Positions 60,937 through 64,000 of a stretch of DNA of 64,000 nucleotides are shown here, piece after piece; position 1 is the stretch's first letter; each line of letters begins with the position of its first letter. Under the pieces are notes generated by a model that searched no databases, was not told the origin of the DNA, and saw nothing but the letters and a program-made list of their open reading frames with translations. This DNA comes from Chryseolinea serpens (GTDB taxonomy: Bacteria; Bacteroidota; Bacteroidia; Cytophagales; Cyclobacteriaceae). Both the position numbers and the translations under genes were made by a program. The stretch covers positions 2,046,001 through 2,110,000 of the forward strand of contig NZ_FQWQ01000001.1 of the NCBI RefSeq assembly GCF_900129725.1. The letters run 5' to 3'.

Positions 60937-63900
60937 ATGCCCAATACCATGATTACCTTCAATTGGCATAGTATCCGATCAGTAAATAACAGCCAGAATG
61001 AAGGCTTCGAAGAACTAATTTGCCAGCTTGCCTCCAAAGAAATAATTCCTGGTCAAGTCCAGTTTTTTAGGGTAGGCAAACCAGATGCAGGCAAAGAATG
61101 CTATTGGACGACAAAAACTGGCGATTTAATTCTATGGCAAGCTAAGTTCTTCATGACTAGTTTCAACGCCAGTCAGTGGGCAAACATAGACAAATCAGTT
61201 AGACGGGCAATTGACAGTCATCGCGACCTGAGTCGATATATCGTCTGTTTCCCAATTGATTTTCCCGATCTCAGGCATTCTAAAAAAGCATCACTTCTGG
61301 ACAAATGGAAAAACAAAGTTAACGAATGGAAAAAATATGCAGCAAAGAAAATCAAGCGAAATGTAGACTTTACATATTGGGGAAATTCGGAACTACTGTC
61401 AAGAATTAACAAAAATGGAAACGAAGGATTGCGTTATTTCTTCTTTAACAGCAATGAGTTCACGGACGCTTGGTTTGATAGAAAAAATGAGGATAACATT
61501 ATCCGGCTGGGCAGTCGATACACGAAATCTTTAAACCTCGACTTGCCAATTGCTAAAATCTTTACAGGCTTATCAAGGAGCGATTCATTTCGGGAAAATG
61601 CGGAAATTTTATACCGCGAATTTGTCAATAAGTACAAAGACTTTGAAATCGACGAAGATACCAATATAGCTCCAATAGTGAGCGCTTTGCGCGCATCAGT
61701 CGAAACTGTTAAGTCAATATTTGAATCGATCGATTGGACCGGTACCGCTACCCTACCTCTTTCGAATCTTCAGGATCTACTTGCAAAAATAATAGATGAG
61801 GGACTTAGTGGAATACAAGGATATTTTTTCACGAAGGGTTATGGTAGCGGCGCCACAGAGGAGGATATTAAAAACTACCAACGGCAGCGCTCCATGTTTG
61901 ATCCGTTCGGCAGACAAGTAGGTAAGTTGCTCGATTTCCTCTCAAATCACGAGGCCAAGCTTTGGAATAGTCCTTTTCTATTAATAACTGGCGAAGCCGG
62001 AATAGGAAAATCGCACCTGCTTGCCGACGCAATAAATAAAAGAAAAATAGATGGACACATTAGCCTTTTCCTCCTCGGCGAACATTTTACCACCAAAGAA
62101 CTGCCATGGACCCAGATTCTTAATAATCAATTGGGTCAACGTAACATTGACCAGGATACTTTTCTTACAGCACTGAATGCTAAAGCAGAGTCGATCCAAT
62201 CGCGTATCATCATATTTATTGACGCCTTGAACGAAGGGGAAGGAAGATCAATTTGGCCTAGCGAACTACCCTACTTTATAAACTCAATAGCGCGACATCC
62301 GTGGCTGGGACTTGTGACCACGGTACGTGATAGTTTCGCAGACCTAATCGCACCTGATCAACCTGACAGAAATCTCCTATTACGATACCGGCATACGGGC
62401 TTCTCCGAAATAGGTTATGAGGCAACGCTAGCGTTTTTTAAATACCACAAAATAGAACTCCCCTCCACCCCCATTTTGAATCCAGAATTTCACAATCCAT
62501 TATTTTTAAAACTTTTTTGCATTGCAGCACAAAATCAACTAAAGCACGAACATACATTCACCGAAATTGGCCTTTCCAGGGTTATCGCGAATTTCGTCGA
62601 TAGTATCGACAATAAACTTAGCCGCCCAACAGAGCTCGATTATGATCTTAATAAAAAACTAGTCAAGCGATCTGTATCCAAAATAATATCAAAAATTTCG
62701 GCTGACAACGTCGACACAATTCCATATGACGAAGCCTCCGCTCTGGTGGACAGTGTGTTCGATAGTCAATGCGCTAAAAAGGAACCATATTTAAGGCGCT
62801 TAATTGCAGAAGGTGTCTTTCGGGAGGATGTAAAACTTGATCAGAATGGCAAACAGTCGATCGTCGTTTTTTTGTCGTACCAGCGCCTTCAAGACTTCTT
62901 AGTGGCAGAGAAACTGCTCGATGAATATTTAGTAGTCGAGAACGACGATAAAATAATCAAAGATGGCCCGATACTTCACATGTTGAAAAACGAACGTGAA
63001 GCCCGAAACTTTCAAAACATTCTCGAAGCATTGTCTATTCAAGTACCCGAAAGAACTGGTAAAGAACTATTCGAGCTACTACCTCATGCTAGGCTTTTTA
63101 AGCCAATCGCCGATTCGTTCGTTAGTTCATTAGTCTGGAGAACTAATGAACACATAATGGACGGGACTAAGTTATTCGTATCCGAAGTAATCGATAAGAA
63201 TGAATCTCTAACATACCCATTTCTCGATACAGCAATTTTGCTATCGACGCGTGCTAATTTTTTCTTTAATGCCGACTATATCCATGCCCGCCTGTTGGCC
63301 CTCACACTTTCTGATCGTGATTCATTTTGGACAATTTGGATTCACCCCAAGTATGGACGCAATGCCCAAATCAATCCTATCAAACGACTGATCGACTGGG
63401 CTTGGGGCAACGACGACAAATCACACATTTCAGATGAATCCATAAGGCTATCTCTTCTGCTCCTATGCTGGCTTTTTTCAAGTAGCAACCGGGAGCTTCG
63501 TGATGCAGCAACGAAAGGAGCGATTTGTCTACTGGAGAAAAGACAGCACCTTGTCATTCCACTACTTACCAACTTTCAAAATGTAAATGATGCGTATGTG
63601 ACAGAACGTCTATACTGCGCTGTATATGGGAGCGCTATAAGATCGAATTCAACAACTCACCTGAGCCCAATCAGTCAATATATCCACAAGCACTTTTTTA
63701 GCCAAGAAATAATATTTCCGCACCATCTAGCTCGGGACTACGCCAGAGGCGTTATAGAATATGCGAGTTACAGGGGTATAAGGTTAGGGTTCAATATCAA
63801 TGACGTAAGACCACCTTATAAGAGCATGCCTATCCCAACGGTATTACCAACTTATGAAGAAATAGAACGCAAATATCGTCCGTCAGGCAAAACCGGCGAG

Positions 63901-64000
63901 TTTGGGAAGCAAAATTGGGGAGCTACCGCCATTCTAGAATCGATGAACTTTGGGCAAAATGGCAGCCTTTACGGCGACTTTGGCCATTACATATTCAAAC
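60937..64000 (+). CDS. Avs (AVAST)-like STAND NTPase with N-terminal PD-(D/E)xK nuclease, partial
   Basis: Open to the right edge, over 1,000 residues. Two possible ATGs, 60937 and 60949; numbering uses the second. Residues 1-100 look like the nuclease module of Avs proteins: GFEELICQLASKE, Asp46 in VGKPDAGKECYW, then WQAKFF with Lys66, the PD-(D/E)xK pattern. A linker follows (IDKSVRRAIDSH, FTYWGNSELL). The STAND core has Walker A GEAGIGKSHLL at about 348-358 and Walker B IIIFIDALNEGEG with Asp425, then LVTTVRDSF. The helical rest would be the ligand-sensing repeat region. Avs proteins bind a phage terminase or portal and then cut DNA. The gene is AT-rich against its neighbours, suggesting horizontal gain. 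Avs2-type is my best guess; Avs4 is possible. Confidence 0.75.
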   Translation, partial: MPNTMITFNWHSIRSVNNSQNEGFEELICQLASKEIIPGQVQFFRVGKPDAGKECYWTTKTGDLILWQAKFFMTSFNASQWANIDKSVRRAIDSHRDLSRYIVCFPIDFPDLRHSKKASLLDKWKNKVNEWKKYAAKKIKRNVDFTYWGNSELLSRINKNGNEGLRYFFFNSNEFTDAWFDRKNEDNIIRLGSRYTKSLNLDLPIAKIFTGLSRSDSFRENAEILYREFVNKYKDFEIDEDTNIAPIVSALRASVETVKSIFESIDWTGTATLPLSNLQDLLAKIIDEGLSGIQGYFFTKGYGSGATEEDIKNYQRQRSMFDPFGRQVGKLLDFLSNHEAKLWNSPFLLITGEAGIGKSHLLADAINKRKIDGHISLFLLGEHFTTKELPWTQILNNQLGQRNIDQDTFLTALNAKAESIQSRIIIFIDALNEGEGRSIWPSELPYFINSIARHPWLGLVTTVRDSFADLIAPDQPDRNLLLRYRHTGFSEIGYEATLAFFKYHKIELPSTPILNPEFHNPLFLKLFCIAAQNQLKHEHTFTEIGLSRVIANFVDSIDNKLSRPTELDYDLNKKLVKRSVSKIISKISADNVDTIPYDEASALVDSVFDSQCAKKEPYLRRLIAEGVFREDVKLDQNGKQSIVVFLSYQRLQDFLVAEKLLDEYLVVENDDKIIKDGPILHMLKNEREARNFQNILEALSIQVPERTGKELFELLPHARLFKPIADSFVSSLVWRTNEHIMDGTKLFVSEVIDKNESLTYPFLDTAILLSTRANFFFNADYIHARLLALTLSDRDSFWTIWIHPKYGRNAQINPIKRLIDWAWGNDDKSHISDESIRLSLLLLCWLFSSSNRELRDAATKGAICLLEKRQHLVIPLLTNFQNVNDAYVTERLYCAVYGSAIRSNSTTHLSPISQYIHKHFFSQEIIFPHHLARDYARGVIEYASYRGIRLGFNINDVRPPYKSMPIPTVLPTYEEIERKYRPSGKTGEFGKQNWGATAILESMNFGQNGSLYGDFGHYIFK

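Overview
The window comes from a chromosome of a member of the Bacteroidota, most likely the Cytophagales/Chitinophagales side. The support is four or five large secreted proteins, three of them with type IX secretion (T9SS) C-terminal sorting domains (YPNPT/YPNPS motifs), a LytS/LytTR pair, a Reg_prop/Y_Y_Y sensor kinase, families typical of the phylum (DUF2911, DUF4136, MacB-like permeases, metallophosphoesterase-BamA fusions), and almost no Shine-Dalgarno sequences. No rRNA, tRNA, CRISPR array or intact insertion sequence was seen.

Layout. 0-2 kb: a MarR-type regulator and the N-terminal half of a rifampicin phosphotransferase/PEP-synthase-like enzyme, on the minus strand, with a palindromic candidate operator in front. 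2-14 kb: a lipoprotein sugar dehydrogenase fused to cytochrome c, a T9SS-exported delta-60 repeat protein, an MFS transporter, an orphan Imm1-like protein, a metallophosphoesterase-BamA fusion and an outer-membrane barrel protein. 14-22 kb: regulators and small enzymes: an AraC regulator followed by tandem SRPBCC genes, a methyltransferase divergent from a LysR regulator, a catalytically degenerate SDR, an ECF-type sigma factor with a Cys-containing tail, a GNAT and an alpha/beta hydrolase. 22-31 kb: a secreted T9SS protein of unknown function, an MTHFR-like protein, a DUF2911 protein, a MacB-like permease and an NTF2-like lipoprotein. 31-40 kb: a LytTR response regulator and its histidine kinase (kinase with a periplasmic carbohydrate-binding-like E-set domain), a flavin monooxygenase and an orphan Reg_prop sensor kinase.

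40-54 kb is the most rearranged part. It holds duplicated structured intergenic modules, a run of three small unrecognised genes, gene remnants that match genes 10 kb away or next door, a beta-helix/PKD secreted protein, a GH110-like galactosidase, a GloVer/Ig-like T9SS protein, a DnaJ-KTSC protein and a pair of small genes ending in a DUF4919-like protein. 54-60.6 kb: a MocR regulator divergent from a two-gene operon of secreted proteins, plus several small enzymes. 60.6-64 kb: a SymE-like short reading frame and then an AT-rich, incomplete gene for a large STAND NTPase with an N-terminal PD-(D/E)xK nuclease domain, which I read as an Avs (AVAST) antiphage protein; this looks like the edge of a defence island.

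Several dispersed hairpin elements are present: a 343-bp segment bounded by inverted copies of a two-hairpin element (one of its hairpins occurs again near 58.3 kb), and a pair of inverted 26-bp hairpins near 26.1-26.2 kb with compensatory flanks. These and the Avs-like gene are the best leads; no complete, clearly new multi-gene system is demonstrable from the sequence alone.
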